From: Acanthochlamys bracteata
Taxonomy: Eukaryota > Streptophyta > Magnoliopsida > Pandanales > Velloziaceae
NCBI GenBank assembly: GCA_019914995.1
Contig: CM034141.1
Span: forward strand, 6,302,001-6,366,000
DNA: 64,000 nucleotides
Reading direction: 5' to 3'
Shown here: positions 1 to 11,613 of the stretch, in pieces
Layout of the letters: every line of letters begins with the position of its first letter
Position numbering within the stretch: the first letter of the stretch is position 1
Translations under genes and position numbers: made by a program
Notes under the pieces: generated by a model
What the model saw: only the letters and a program-made list of their open reading frames with translations
The model's database searches: none
What the model was told of the DNA's origin: nothing

Positions 1-36
1 TTATGTGGCGTTATTATGTAATCTGATTTGTTGCAG

Positions 37-3000
37 GTGTGGTGCTCAACAGTCTGGAGACTTAGGTTCATCAAGTGAAGGAGTTGATGGGATTCTTGGG
101 TTTGGACAGTCCAATTCTTCTATGCTTTCGCAGCTAGCTTCAGCTGGAAAAGTGAGAAAGATATTTTCTCATTGCTTGGATACAGTGAATGGAGGTGGAA
201 TCTTTGCTATTGGAGAAGTTGTGCAACCAAAAGTCAAAACTACACCATTGGTGCCAAACCAGTATGCCATTTCTAAGTTGCATGTGTTCTTAATAGCTTG
301 TTACATGTTCTTCTTCCTCACTGTTAACCATTCAGCCGCTTGTCCTTTTATTACTGACAGCAACCTGTATCCCATGGTGTTTGTGATGTTAATCACTTAG
401 AAATCTAGTCATTTCTGATTTCCCAACTTCTACCTCTGCAGCATACATCATGATCTGTGATCTTGTTTTGTGGAGGAGTTAAGGTCACCTGCAGATTGCT
501 GATTTTGTATGAAGATGCATACTTACCAATTCATCGAAAACAGCTGAATATCATGCATGGACTGTTTTCATTCATATTCATGTTTCTATTTAACATTTTA
601 AGGACCAGTATGACAAGAAACTCTAAGGACTTTCTCCCAGTCTATAACATTACACAAGACTTGAAGTCTTTTGTGCAAATTGTTTTTTTGAAATGATACA
701 TAAGTAGGCCAGCAAGTTTGTCTTTGTGAAACTCATAATTTGTATTTGTAAATTATTGTCTCATTGACTCTTTACATCTTCAACCGAGTCATTCTCTATC
801 ACAGGCCTCATTACAATGTTGAGCTGAAGTCAATTGATGTTGGTGGTGATTATCTGAAACTTCCAACTGATGTATTTGATTCTTCAGAAAAAGGAACAAT
901 CATAGACAGTGGTACAACCTTGGCTTATCTTCCAGAGTCTGCTTATAAGCCACTCATGAATGCGGTATTCGTTATTTCTTTATTCTCTTCTCTACAAGTA
1001 TTTCAAGAACCATTTCATTTGCGCCTTATGCAAACCTCCATGTATCTTTTGCAGATCTTTTCACATGCTCCAAATATCCAGTTCCATCATGTTCAAAGTT
1101 ACCTTTGTTTTCAATATACTCAGAGGTGTGGGTTTATGATTGAATATAAGATGCAAGGAAGTTGTAAACAGAATGCAAAGTCTGACTTTGTTTCGTACTT
1201 TAGTTGTTCCTTCTAAGTGCTTTTGGTTGCTGCTGCAGTGTTGATGATGCTTTCCCAAAAGTCACTTTCCATTTTGATGGCTCAGTTTCCCTGACTGTTT
1301 ATCCTCATGATTATCTGTTTGAGAATCAGGTACTGACCTTGAAGGCTGACTACTAAGGTGATATTTTCTTTTTCTTTTTTAATGTTAGAGTCTGTTACCT
1401 CCGTCAAGACCTTTTCCTTTGAGAGGAACCTCTATCAAGGCCTAAGATGTATGCAACTAAGTATTTGTGTCATTTGACATTTTGTTGAAACTTGAAAGTT
1501 GTTATCATTCAGTCTGGCTTCCGTAGTGGAAGTAGCTTGTATTTTAGTGCAATGGTTACAGACTTTGTTGTTTTTCACTTTCTTCTGAAGTAGCTGGTAT
1601 ATGTAATCCTCTAGCGCTTATTCTTCTAGTTCATTGTTTACTATCCACACCAACTTTTGTTTCACCTTTTAGTATGTGAGTTTTCATTATATATAGAAAA
1701 CTGGAAATTCTGGTTTTCTATTGAGAAATATCATCTTGGTTGTCTTTCTTTTTCATTAAAGTGTTTCTTTTTTTAATTTGAAAAAACCTGTATATGTCTC
1801 CAGGATAATGAATACTGTGTTGGCTGGCAAAGTGGTGGAGTGCAAACTCGAGATGGGAAAGATATTTTTCTCTTAGGAGGTGATATTAGTTATATCAGTA
1901 CTTAAGTTTGTAAAAAGTTGTTTTTTCTTGTTTTGTTTACTATGTAGTTGAACCATGTTGGCAAGACCTTGGATCAATGTTTGCAAAATAGTATAATAGA
2001 TATTATCACAATTAGCATGATGCCTGACATAAATGAGGTTGCTTGGTGAATACAAGGGTACCAATGTTTTATGAAGATTTTAACTTACTGCCTCAATTGG
2101 TGAATATTTCCTGGGTTATAATTGTTTGCACTCTTAAGCCTTTTTGTGACGTTATTTATCTGGCAATGCTTTGACCTTGCGTAAAGTTATTTCATTTTTG
2201 TATTGTAATAGTTCTACTCTCGATTATTTCTTTAGTCAAGGAAATTCTTGTTAGAGTTGGGCACTTTGTACTGTCTAAACTGTGGGTTGCACTTACTTCT
2301 TTGTGCAGATTTGGCTCTATCAAACAAATTGGTTGTGTATGACCTTGAGAATCATGTTATTGGTTGGACGGATTACAATTGTGAGTACCATAAAACTCCT
2401 TATTTATCCATATTTCGAGCTCAAAGCATCTATTATATGAGTTCAGTTGTACAGGGCATGTCTTTTATGAGTTTTTTCTTCATCCTGAATTTGTTGACTA
2501 GTTAAGAAGCTGGTTCTGGGCATATAGATGCATACATGCAAGGTATATTAAATATATGCTTGACCTGAACTGCAACTACTGGAGAATTTCGTTCATAAAT
2601 ATTCTGCTGCAAGTAAATATCCACATAAGATAGTTAATGTTAGCATAATGTGAAAAATGCTGAATGCCATCAAATTGATCTCAAACTAGTACTACATTCA
2701 ACTCAAAAATTTGGCCTACTTTGCCTGAAAGTTAAACAATTTGATCAAAAGTTAATATGCTATAATTTTGCATTCTACTGACTTTTGGCAATCTGGTTTG
2801 TTTCTAATGCAAAGAGGTTAACTTTTGAGTTGAATTTTGGGAGTATTCTGGAATTCAAATTTTGATTAGGGTTGCAGGATACCGTATTACTTTAGACAAT
2901 TTTCATTGTAGAACCCAAAACACATTCATCATACTAGGGAATCAAAGACGGACACATAGTTGTTACGTCAAAGGATTATGTAGAGTACATGGAGGGACTT

Positions 3001-3726
3001 TCTGATCAAAAACTGTTGAAGAATAGAAACTTTGTAGTCGAATATGCGTGAACTCGCCCTAGTACCCAACCTCCCTATACAAAAATCTGACAGCCCGAAA
3101 TATTGACTTATTTGAAAATTACTTAACTCAAATCCCAATTTTGCTTTGGGGCATTGGGTTAGTTTTCTAGGGAGTACTCATATGTAAATACATGGGCCAA
3201 AGAAAATTGTCTAAGTGCAGTTTATAAGGGAATCTACCCATTCTGAAAGTTTGAAACTTGAAGCAGAGGGGTGCATCTGGTCCATACTCATTATGCTTTG
3301 ACTCGGCCAAACACCTGTATAGTTTTCTGATCATTAGGCAAGAATTCATTATTTCATCTATTATTCATGGGTTCTCCTTATCCATGAGCCTTTGTTTGTT
3401 TCTTCTTATCATCTATGCTTAGTTGTTATCTCTCTCCTTCTCAGTCATTATTCTTATTATTCACCATTAAAGCTCTTTCTTAGTCGGGTATTGTGTACGC
3501 TTGCTTCATCTTATTGGAAAACCCTGTATCTCTCTCAAGATGGTTAAGTTGGTTTCATGTCCTACCGTGGATTTCAGGTTCCTCAAGCATAAAAGTTGAA
3601 GGTGACAAGAGTGGAACATCATATACCGTTAACGCTCAGGATCTTTCCTTCGCCTGCAGATTAGAGATAGAGAGCTCGGCATTGTTGTTGTTATTAGCAG
3701 TCTTAGTAGTGTTGCTTTTTAATTAA
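37..3726 (+). CDS. GPI-tailed aspartyl protease (family A1), 3' part; 5' end outside window
   Basis: Partial gene; the first exons lie before the window. Exons seen: 37-261, 805-964, 1055-1125, 1239-1329, 1804-1879, 2309-2380, 3578-3726, all with GT-AG borders and matching phases. The protein is a pepsin-like (A1) endopeptidase of the plant aspartic proteinase 36/39 type. The second catalytic aspartate is in IIDSGTTLAYLP (exon at 805). Other family blocks are GVDGILGFG, VDDAFPKVTFHF and LALSNKLVVYDLENHVIGW. The last exon ends in a serine followed by a strongly hydrophobic leucine/valine stretch to the stop, the usual GPI-anchor signal, so an outer plasma-membrane or secretory location is inferred. 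The first catalytic Asp and the signal peptide must lie upstream. No frame damage is seen. Confidence 0.9.
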
Positions 3727-4338
3727 AAGGTTTGTACAATGGAAACTAATATATCGGAGATAGGTTTTAATTATTCTTTCGGCCAGCATGTGTTGTAAAA
3801 TTGGAGGTCCATCATATTGAAGTTCAAGGTGGACATTGAGAGGAAGGATGAGCTTTCCAGATGTTGTACACTATTGAGGGTCTGGTTCTCGTGTAAAGCT
3901 GCTAACCAACACTTCTTTGTAAATCCTGTGTAATTTTTGTTGACACGACTCATGGCAGAAGAAGAAAGCTATTCTGTTGTATGATTCCAATAGAAATGAA
4001 ATTAGTATACAGAATGAAACCTAAGAAGGGTACGTAACCACCGCTGCTCGTTTTTTAGCATATCATGTAAATGCAGCTACTGACATCGAGCAAAACTTCT
4101 TGAAGAAATATGGACGTTTGCTTGTGAACAGCTTTTTGGCAAGGTACTATAGCCTTATCTTACAAATTTACAATCCTCTATTATATACTTTTTTGTTCTT
4201 TTTTAAGATGGAATTTTGTTTTGCTTGAATATTTTGTTGCAATTCTTTACGACCATTGCCTTATTTCAGAGTCAAAATTTTTGCGCTGCAGTCGCTTGAA
4301 ATGCTTATATTTACTTTAAAATGGGGCATGCTGAATTG
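3727..4338. other. Convergent 3' region between protease and PPR genes, with possible orphan exons
   Basis: This holds the presumed 3' UTR of the protease (+) and of the PPR gene (-). A candidate 85-bp exon (4059-4143), bounded by ttttttag and AAGgtac, reads YHVNAATDIEQNF and onward without stops. It can splice in phase to 4270-4396 after ttatttcag, giving another 42 codons to a TGA inside the PPR 3' end on the opposite strand. I do not recognise the peptide. It could be chance, an alternative protease 3' end, or a remnant of another gene. Confidence 0.35.
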
Positions 4339-6054
4339 TCAGCAGGCAGAAGTGATGAAGCCGTTGTTGTTAATATGCAACCTATGTGCTCTTTGAAGTT
4401 CCTCGACCCAGCTAGAACCTGGAAGTTTTCTTGCTTTACATTTCATCTTCGCTCTAACCCTTATTGCTTCCCTCCACTGCTCTTTGGAAGCGTAAATGCT
4501 CGAAAGGAGCACGTAATTCCCAGTATTATCAGGTTCCAGATCAAACAGTTGTGCTGCGACGCTCTCTGCAATTTCAACATTTCCGTAAGTTCTGCATGCT
4601 GCTAGCAAAGCTCCTAGTGCTCCTGCATGGGGACCTCCCGGAATATTCCCAGCCATCTCATATGCTTCTTCAATCCGCCCAGCTCTGGCAAGCATATCGA
4701 TCATGCAGGCATAGTGTTCAGGCAACCCCTCAAACTGATAATCAAGAACCATGCTTTCCCAGAATTCCAAGCCCTTGTCAACGAGCCCTGTATGACTGCA
4801 GGCATTTAGAACACCAACGAATGTAATAGGATCTGGTCTTATACCTTCTGCTTGCATTCTCCTGAACATGTCAAGAGCTTCCAGACCATGCCCATGAGAA
4901 GCAAGGCCGTTGATGAGGGCGGTGTATGAGAAAGCATCCTGATTAGGGATTTCTTCGAATACCTTGAAGGCTTCCTCCGCATTGCCGCACTTAGCATGCA
5001 TATCAACTAGTGCAGTGAGGACACGCTCATTCCTCTCGATACCTTTCCTATCAACATATGCTCCAATCCAGTTAGCTGTTTCAGCGTTTCCCAGCTGAGC
5101 GCAAGCTGAGATTACACCAGTCATTGTCGCGCCATCCGGTTCAACTCCCGCTCGCTCCATTTCACGGAACATTCCTATAGCTTCCCTCGGCCTACCGTTC
5201 TGTGAATACCCAGTGATAATTACAGTCCACGATACCAAATTCTTCTCCGGCATTGCCTCAAAAAGTTCACGAGCAACTTCCATACACCCGTTCTTGACAT
5301 AACCAGTGATCAACGTTGTCCACGAAACCCAATTCTTTTCCGGCATTACATCGAAGACTTCCTTCGCTGACGTCAACTCTCCGGCATTTACATATCCAAC
5401 AATCATCGCATTCCAAGATATCGCATTCCTCTCCTTCATTGAATCGAACACCTTCTTCGAATAACCCATATCCTCTCCAACCCGGGCATGAGCACCAAGC
5501 AAAGCATTAAAACTAACTAAATCTCTAAGCCTCATTTCGTCGAACACTTTCCGTGCAAAAACAGGAACAGCACACTTGCCGTACATATCAATCAGCGCGT
5601 TCGCAGCCGGTAAAGAAAACCGAAACCCAGTTCTAATCAACCGAGAATGAATTTCTTCACCGGAGAACAATTCCGAAATCGCAGAGGCAGAGTTGAGCAA
5701 GAACGGGAATGTGAAGTTATCAGGTTTGAGACCAGCTGAGACCAGCGAAGGGTAGAGAGAGAAGATAACAAGAAAAGGCTTGGATTTAGACAGATAACGA
5801 ATCGCAGAGTTGTAGAGAGAGAGTGAAGGGGAAGGGAAGGAAGAGAGAAGGTTGAGAGAAGAATTTGGAGAGAAAGAAGAGTAGAGAGAGAGGAGAAGGG
5901 AGAACAGTGAAGAGTTTGAATGGAAACCTCGCCGGAGAAGAAGAGCGTGTGTGGATTTTAAGCTTGTCAGAGAATTTGCTGCTGTTTTCAAAAGTTTTGC
6001 CGCTGCACTGGTTGTTATTTTGGTGTCGCCGCTCGTCGCCGGCGAAGACTGCAT
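4339..6054 (-). CDS. Pentatricopeptide repeat protein, PLS class with E domain
   Basis: Intronless gene of 571 aa, starting at the first ATG in frame (6052-6054); the frame is open a little further upstream but without another ATG. About ten PPR-type repeats are visible, such as FDEMRLRDLVSFNALLGAHA, NAISWNAMIVGYVNAGELTS, NWVSWTTLITGYVKNGCMEV and ITFVGVLNACSHTGLVDKGL. They alternate in length as in PLS proteins. The C terminus carries E-type motifs (LPEHYACMIDMLARAGRIEE, then YVLLSSIYASKEQWREA and KLPGSSWVEE) and stops without a DYW deaminase domain. By family knowledge such proteins bind organellar RNA and often specify C-to-U editing. The serine/alanine-rich N terminus fits an organelle presequence, but the target organelle and RNA cannot be read here. 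Lack of introns is normal for the family. Confidence 0.93.
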   Translation of the reverse strand: MQSSPATSGDTKITTSAAAKLLKTAANSLTSLKSTHALLLRRGFHSNSSLFSLLLSLYSSFSPNSSLNLLSSFPSPSLSLYNSAIRYLSKSKPFLVIFSLYPSLVSAGLKPDNFTFPFLLNSASAISELFSGEEIHSRLIRTGFRFSLPAANALIDMYGKCAVPVFARKVFDEMRLRDLVSFNALLGAHARVGEDMGYSKKVFDSMKERNAISWNAMIVGYVNAGELTSAKEVFDVMPEKNWVSWTTLITGYVKNGCMEVARELFEAMPEKNLVSWTVIITGYSQNGRPREAIGMFREMERAGVEPDGATMTGVISACAQLGNAETANWIGAYVDRKGIERNERVLTALVDMHAKCGNAEEAFKVFEEIPNQDAFSYTALINGLASHGHGLEALDMFRRMQAEGIRPDPITFVGVLNACSHTGLVDKGLEFWESMVLDYQFEGLPEHYACMIDMLARAGRIEEAYEMAGNIPGGPHAGALGALLAACRTYGNVEIAESVAAQLFDLEPDNTGNYVLLSSIYASKEQWREAIRVRAKMKCKARKLPGSSWVEELQRAHRLHINNNGFITSAC

Positions 6055-6120
6055 TAGAACTTCGATTTGTTTTTCTATGAAGATCTGGTGACTACAGCTA
6101 ATTTTAGAGTTCAATTAAGA

Positions 6121-7367
6121 GCTTCTTTCACATTCTCAGTTTCGCAAAAATAAAAATTAGAAAGTAAAACTTTTTTAAAAATAATTAAAAATTTAATTTT
6201 TATTATTTTAATAATTTTAAAATAGTTGAATTAAAATTTAGTTTTATATTTAGTAATAAAATATAATAATTTTAAAATATAAATTCTTTCATTTTTAATT
6301 TTGATCAAAAAAATAAAATTTTGAATATTTAAAATACGCATATCAATTTCAAACCCTCTAAGGCTCTAACAAGATCATAAACATATTTGCTTTTTATTAA
6401 ATATTGCTATATTTTTCTAAGGTATGGTGTTATTTTTTAAATTTTAAGACATGTTTGTTTATATAAAAATAATTTAAAAGACAAATTATATAAACATTGT
6501 TAAAAATAAGTATTTTAGTAAAAAAATTATTTTGAACGCCAAAAGCATATCCTTAATAATATATAGCACATAGTAAAACATCTAGAGACGCTTTGATTTT
6601 GCAGACTAAAGGATTGTTTGAGATTGATTTTACAGATGTTTGAGATTGATTTAATAAGAAAGTTTTTTTTTAAACTTTTTAAAAAATAATTTATTTTTTA
6701 GAATATTAATATTATATTATATAAATTATATGATGTATATTTATTTATATTTAAAAATTTTTAAAAGATTGAGTAAATTTTTAATTATATTCATCTGTAT
6801 AATTTTTTATTAAAAAATAAAAATTGAATAAAATTTTAATAATCAGCGATAAATACTATCAAATGATATTGATATAAAAAAGAAAATTTTAAAGTGATTT
6901 TATATATTTTTTTGTTTTGTTTTTTGCGTTTGCTGTGTTTGATAATGACAGGTTAATTCATCTCTCTTTCATTAGATGTTGATCACTGTTATTATTAAAA
7001 ACGTGTTAACTATATTAGTAATCTTTCTCTTGGAAGAAAATGAATAGTTAGCATAATTTACGTTATCATTAATTTCTCTGAAATAATTAGGGACTGTTGG
7101 AAAGTATTGTTTAAAAAAGATTTGTTTTAGAACAAAAATATTTTAAATTTTTAAAAAATAAATATTATTTTTTTATCATATAAAACAACAAAAAATAAAT
7201 AATAATGATATCAAAATAGAATGTATTTTTAAATTATTAAATATTATAAAAAATTATAAAAAATAAAAAAATTAACTCTCAAACACCACCTTAATCATTA
7301 TCTTTCGTGTAGGTATATACAAAGAATGTTTATAATCTTAAACAAGTAGAATCTTTTCAACAAGAGA
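6121..7367. other. AT-rich intergenic spacer with MITE-like stretches
   Basis: Very AT-rich, no coding signal. A stretch at about 7091-7292 begins ggactgttggaaagtattg and ends aactctcaaacaccacc, so the two ends are roughly inverted copies of each other with homopolymeric A/T beside them. The phrase tgtttgagattgattt occurs twice near 6618-6650. This resembles decayed miniature transposons, but I see no clean target duplication. The promoter of the DUF247 gene should lie at the right end. Confidence 0.4.
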
Positions 7368-8723
7368 ATGTCAAGAGATCACAAGCAGCAGCTGCCTTCC
7401 AACACCATTCACAACACCTTGGTAAGCTCCATCAATTCCAAACTCAACAACAACAACAACAATGATTCAAACCAACTCTTCACCATCTTCAGAATTCCGG
7501 CGCATGTCAGGCTCGCTAACGGCGATCTCTACAACCCGAAAATCGTCTCCATCGGTCCTTACCATCGCGGCGCAAGCGATCTCCGCGCCATGGAAGCCCA
7601 CAAGTGGAGTTGTTTCCGCTCGCTCGTGTTCTGTCAGGAACCATTTCGTCGGAACCACGTTGTTTCTTGTAGTGTAGAACTAGCGCTGCAGCTAGAACCA
7701 AGTGCACGCGCGTGCTACTGGGAGAGCGAGACCTGCGGCAGCTTCAACTCCGGCGAGTTCGCGGAGATGCTTTTGTTGGATTGTTGCTTCATAATCGATT
7801 TCTTGATCAACGGCCGCGACGTTAACCATCCGGTATGGAGAGTCAGCTGGAATTTTGCGTTGGTTAAAAGCGATTTGCTTCTGGTTGAGAACCAAATTCC
7901 GTTCTTCGTTCTCCAATCTGTTTATGATTTGCTTGTCAGAGGGTTTGAAATTGATTGCTGCGATAAGACACAGAGCCTTATCGATCTTGTTACCGAATTT
8001 TTTGAGCTGAAACGGCCAGTTCAACCGTTTTCCGGCGAGCAAATTTGCCATCTACTTCATCTTTACCATTTTTGTTACATACCTGCACGCAGCAACAAAG
8101 GGAAGAATGTGAAGACCTCTCGGTTCTGTTTAAGTTTGCGGCGATCAACGATGAGCAAATCGGTGAAGACGATACCATGTGCGACGAGATTGAAGGAATC
8201 CGGAGTTCGGTTCAAGCAGAAGGAATCGAGCTGCAGCTTTATGGCAGTCAGTTTCCATTACGGAACGCTTGAAATTCCAAGCCTTTCCATTGAAAACTCG
8301 ACAAGGTTTCTGCTGGCGAACCTTGTTGCTTTCGAGCAATGCCTGCATGGTTGTAGCAAAGCTTTAACGAGCTACGCTGTGTTTATGAATTCTCTGATCA
8401 GTACCCCGGCGGACATTGCCGTGCTATGTAAGTACGGCATCATAGAGAACCTGCTTGCTAGTGATGCTGTCGCAGCAGAGTTCTTCAACGAGCTATGCGG
8501 GTGCGCGTACTTGGACTACGATGACTCGAAGCTAGCGGCAATGAACGGAGCCCTGACAGAGTACTACCATTCACGGTGGCCTAAGTGGAGGGCGAAGCTT
8601 GTTAGGGAGTACTTCGGTAGTCCGTGGACGGTGCTTTCTGTCGCCGCAGGGTTACTGCTTCTTGCACTCACAGTTGCGCAGACCGTCTTTGCTGCTATCT
8701 CTTATTTCCACCCTCCCTCTTAA
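7368..8723 (+). CDS. DUF247 (UPF0481) membrane protein
   Basis: Intronless gene of 451 aa. The start is ATG at 7368-7370. The N-terminal half has the DUF247 signatures: FRIPAHVRLAN, NPKIVSIGPYHRG, LRAMEAHKW, MLLLDCCFIIDFLI, and the SDLLLVENQIPFFVLQSVYD block. A single hydrophobic segment near the C terminus (about residues 425-447, WTVLSVAAGLLLLALTVAQT) is the expected transmembrane anchor. The length is typical. A polyasparagine run follows residue 27 (codon AAC repeats). The molecular function of the family is not established; members map to the S and Z self-incompatibility loci of grasses. Nothing here shows a self-incompatibility role; it stands alone between the PPR and DUF538 genes. GC content is clearly higher than in the flanks. 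Confidence 0.92.
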   Translation: MSRDHKQQLPSNTIHNTLVSSINSKLNNNNNNDSNQLFTIFRIPAHVRLANGDLYNPKIVSIGPYHRGASDLRAMEAHKWSCFRSLVFCQEPFRRNHVVSCSVELALQLEPSARACYWESETCGSFNSGEFAEMLLLDCCFIIDFLINGRDVNHPVWRVSWNFALVKSDLLLVENQIPFFVLQSVYDLLVRGFEIDCCDKTQSLIDLVTEFFELKRPVQPFSGEQICHLLHLYHFCYIPARSNKGKNVKTSRFCLSLRRSTMSKSVKTIPCATRLKESGVRFKQKESSCSFMAVSFHYGTLEIPSLSIENSTRFLLANLVAFEQCLHGCSKALTSYAVFMNSLISTPADIAVLCKYGIIENLLASDAVAAEFFNELCGCAYLDYDDSKLAAMNGALTEYYHSRWPKWRAKLVREYFGSPWTVLSVAAGLLLLALTVAQTVFAAISYFHPPS

Positions 8724-9872
8724 ACTAATCAGGTTCCAATTTTGGCTCCACAAAGTATCTGTTTTCTGTTCAGCAATTGCTCTCTCGTAACTTTGAAAAC
8801 GAGTAGAGACTGCAGTATGCATTACACTATATACCTGTTCACTGTTAGTGCATTTGGCAATTGTTTCTTAAGAGCTCCAGGCGATGCAAATAACACCAAA
8901 ACTGCTATGAAAATCAAAACATCAAGACACTTTACCATCTCCAGATATGTGATCGACAGCAGCGCGTGAGACGAACAACCATAAGAACGTCTTTCTATTC
9001 ATAGGATAACAACCAGAAGGACATTCAGATGTACTCTGAAGCAAAGCTATTGATGCAAATAAGGACCTAGCACTTACAAAATGAAACAGCAACCATTAAC
9101 CGCAAAGAGTGGCTTTACATGAGCAAGTTTTGCTTAAAGTACAGGATGCGGCACTTCTACAATTACATCATACCTGTTATATTAAACAGGGTTCTACTAG
9201 AAATGCTATTACGACAATAAAGGTCACATTTTTTGGTAATTCATCTTACTATCTTACCGTTAACATGAGCATAACCAAAATACTGATTGGAAATGATGAA
9301 CTCTTCAAGCTCTAGGAAAAAAAAAACCCAGATTCTGTTATATCAAAACCAAAAACCCAGGTAACAAGCTTGTAATAGCAGGTATCAGAAAGCAGCATGC
9401 ATAATAAAAAATCTAAGAGTGTCCTACTATTGACAAGAAATGAGAAATCATAGAAAATCAATATGAGCAATGGCAACTTATTATAGGAACATATATAACA
9501 AACGAAGCCAATAAACCTAAATAAACTACAACACCACATATAAATGGATACTCCCACATTTACACAAGCCTCAAGGCACAACTTTTGAAATGATTGACAA
9601 CAAGAAGCACGATCCTACCCCCTCTGCCTTAAAGGAACATAAGCTATTCAAGCACAAACAGACCAGGATTGACAAAGAGAACCTTTTAGTCATCTTTAAT
9701 CTATTTCTTCTCTCCGACTCAACAATACATATCCCACAAACAAAATTTCATAATTGGCCATACTACTCAGCATTATGCTGCACGCAACATACATTCACAA
9801 TGACAGAAGTAAAGCCAATCATATGTAAAAAGGTTCAAGCGACCAAACAAGGCCATAACAAGCAAATCCACC
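8724..9872. other. Intergenic: 3' regions of DUF247 (+) and DUF538 (-)
   Basis: No gene recognised. Open frames on both strands here are short, start at non-ATG codons and have no family resemblance. It probably holds the 3' UTRs of the two convergent neighbours. Confidence 0.5.
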
Positions 9873-10908
9873 TCAAAGAGCAGCAGCAGAAGCAACACCA
9901 CCAACAGCAAACCCTCCATTCTCCCCTTGGTCAAGTTTATACCGCAGCTTCCCATTTTTACTCTGCAAAAATCAGATATTTCTTTTTTAATTTGGCATTC
10001 CGTAAGAAATCTCACTTCAGTAATTCCCGTATAGAAGCAATATTCTTGTTTTATTTCCCCTCAAATAAGAGAAACAAACTAATCAAGAAACGATTAGACA
10101 AATTGCTTCCCTAAAACTAATGCAGACACAATCAGCTCATTTATAAACCTTATATCTAATCTATAACATAAACAAAGTTGCAAACACCAATCTTTTCCCA
10201 AAATTGTCTATCTAGAATAAATTTCAATTCTTTAATTGAACTAATATATTATTCATTAAGCTAACCATTCTCTACAAGCATTGTCAAAGTCACAGCCCTC
10301 ATTATATTTATAAGAAATACGATTTACGCATATACCATTCTAGTTATTGACAATAGAATTATACCACCAACCCAACACATCCAAATTCAAATAAGAAAAA
10401 AAGAAGCACTTCTACATAAACCAAAAATATTCAATACCTTATAAACCAATCGAGCTAAATTGCTGCCCTCTTTGGCAGGGACAGGGGACGAGGGATCACA
10501 ATCGGGCGGGTTTTCAAACAAAGACAACGCGTACTGCTTATGAACAACTCCACCAACATCGAAATTAATCAACCCAGAGCGTGGATCCTCGACAGCAATT
10601 CCTCTAACAGGAAACCATAGGAACAACTCTTGAGCAGATATACCAGACAAGTAAGACATCTTCCCATAAGTGATCGTTCCACTGATGTTCGCCTCGTAGT
10701 GAACTTCCGTCTCGAACTTCGCCGTACACCCTGCGGCGAGATGTGCTTCGAATCTGCTGCCGTTAGTGAATGAAAATTCCGTTATTCCTTTAGGTAGTAA
10801 CCCTCGTGGTAGACCGTGCTGTGCAAGTACTTCATAGGCACCACCACCGGCGGTCGCCACCGTTGATTTTAACGGCGTTAATAGCAGTAAGATTAAGATT
10901 GGAATCAT
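9873..10908 (-). CDS. DUF538 secreted protein, two exons
   Basis: Exon 1 is 10438-10908 and exon 2 is 9873-9962, giving 186 aa. I chose the ATG at 10906-10908 because it starts a signal peptide (MIPILILLLLTPLKSTVATA). The frame is open upstream but that part is serine-rich and lies in the leader. The body carries DUF538 features: YEVLAQHGLPRGLLPKGI, a central FETEVHYEANISGTITYGKM segment, and LFLWFPVRGIAVEDP. Exon 1 ends VYK before gtattg; exon 2 follows ttttgcag in the same phase with SKNGKLRYKLDQGENG and ends in an alanine-rich tail. The family is plant-specific, with a beta-barrel fold and no firmly settled function; lipid or chlorophyll breakdown roles have been proposed. Exon 2 is less certain than exon 1. 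Confidence 0.82.
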
Positions 10909-11609
10909 TTCTCTGGGATTGAACTGAGTTGGAATTGATTGGGAACGGAGGAGATCGATTAAAATTGAAGAAGGGAATAAAAATCGAATCAATTATTGAG
11001 AAAGAGAAAAGAATAGAAAAAAATAAAATTGTGGGGCCCGCAATAAAGGATGGCGCCCCTTCTTTCTGTTGAACAGCAGGGGAAAACGGTTCTATATATG
11101 TTTTTGTTTTTGGAGGTATTTGCATGATTGGTCTAGTAAATATAGAATGGTGAAGTTGTTAGTTTACGAATATGCCGGTTGTGGGAGAACTAGGATTTGG
11201 TAAATTGAGAAGATTGGGTTTGATATTGAAAAATGTTTGTTGATGAAAGAGATGGCTGGAAACAGCTTGGGATTGGAAGAAGAAGAACATATCATAGCTG
11301 TTTATGCGGAGATGGTGGAGCCCACAAATCACTGGCTTTGCCGTAAATGAACAATTCTTTTGACTCTAACCGGACCCGATTCAATGTTTCAAACCCGTCT
11401 CTTGAGCATTTCGTTCCGAGTCGGCGCCGTCTCAGACCAAGAAAAGGAAAAAGAAATCCAGACTTCTGTTGTCAATTATATGGGCCTTGGGCAACAGCAG
11501 CCCATAAGGCCATTACAAATACAAGCCTGTGATACTACTATCACAGAGAAAGATGAGATTTTTTTTACTGTAAGTTGTTAAAGGTTTCGAAAATTTTAAT
11601 GAGATTTCG
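10909..11609. promoter_or_regulatory. Head-to-head spacer (bidirectional promoter region) of DUF538 and RRM genes
   Basis: Some 700 bp separate the two divergent start codons, so both promoters must lie here. No convincing TATA box could be assigned to either gene. Confidence 0.4.
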
Positions 11610-11613
11610 ATGA
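11599..11613 (+). promoter_or_regulatory. Four-codon uORF whose stop overlaps the RRM gene start
   Basis: ATG AGA TTT CGA TGA; the TGA shares two bases with the ATG of the main frame at 11610 (ATGA arrangement). A second in-frame ATG of the main frame lies nine bases later at 11619. Confidence 0.5.

Noticed and set aside
6055-6114. Twenty extra residues upstream of the PPR start
   Set aside because: The upstream start would be TTG; the first ATG is at 6054.
7368-8723. DUF247 gene as evidence of a self-incompatibility locus
   Set aside because: Grass S/Z loci combine DUF247 pairs with a secreted HPS10 gene; only one DUF247 gene and no such partner is visible here.
9590-10114. Open frame of 174 codons on the plus strand
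   Set aside because: It is antisense to DUF538 exon 2 and its 3' region, low in complexity (Gln/His runs from the complementary repeats), and matches no family I know.
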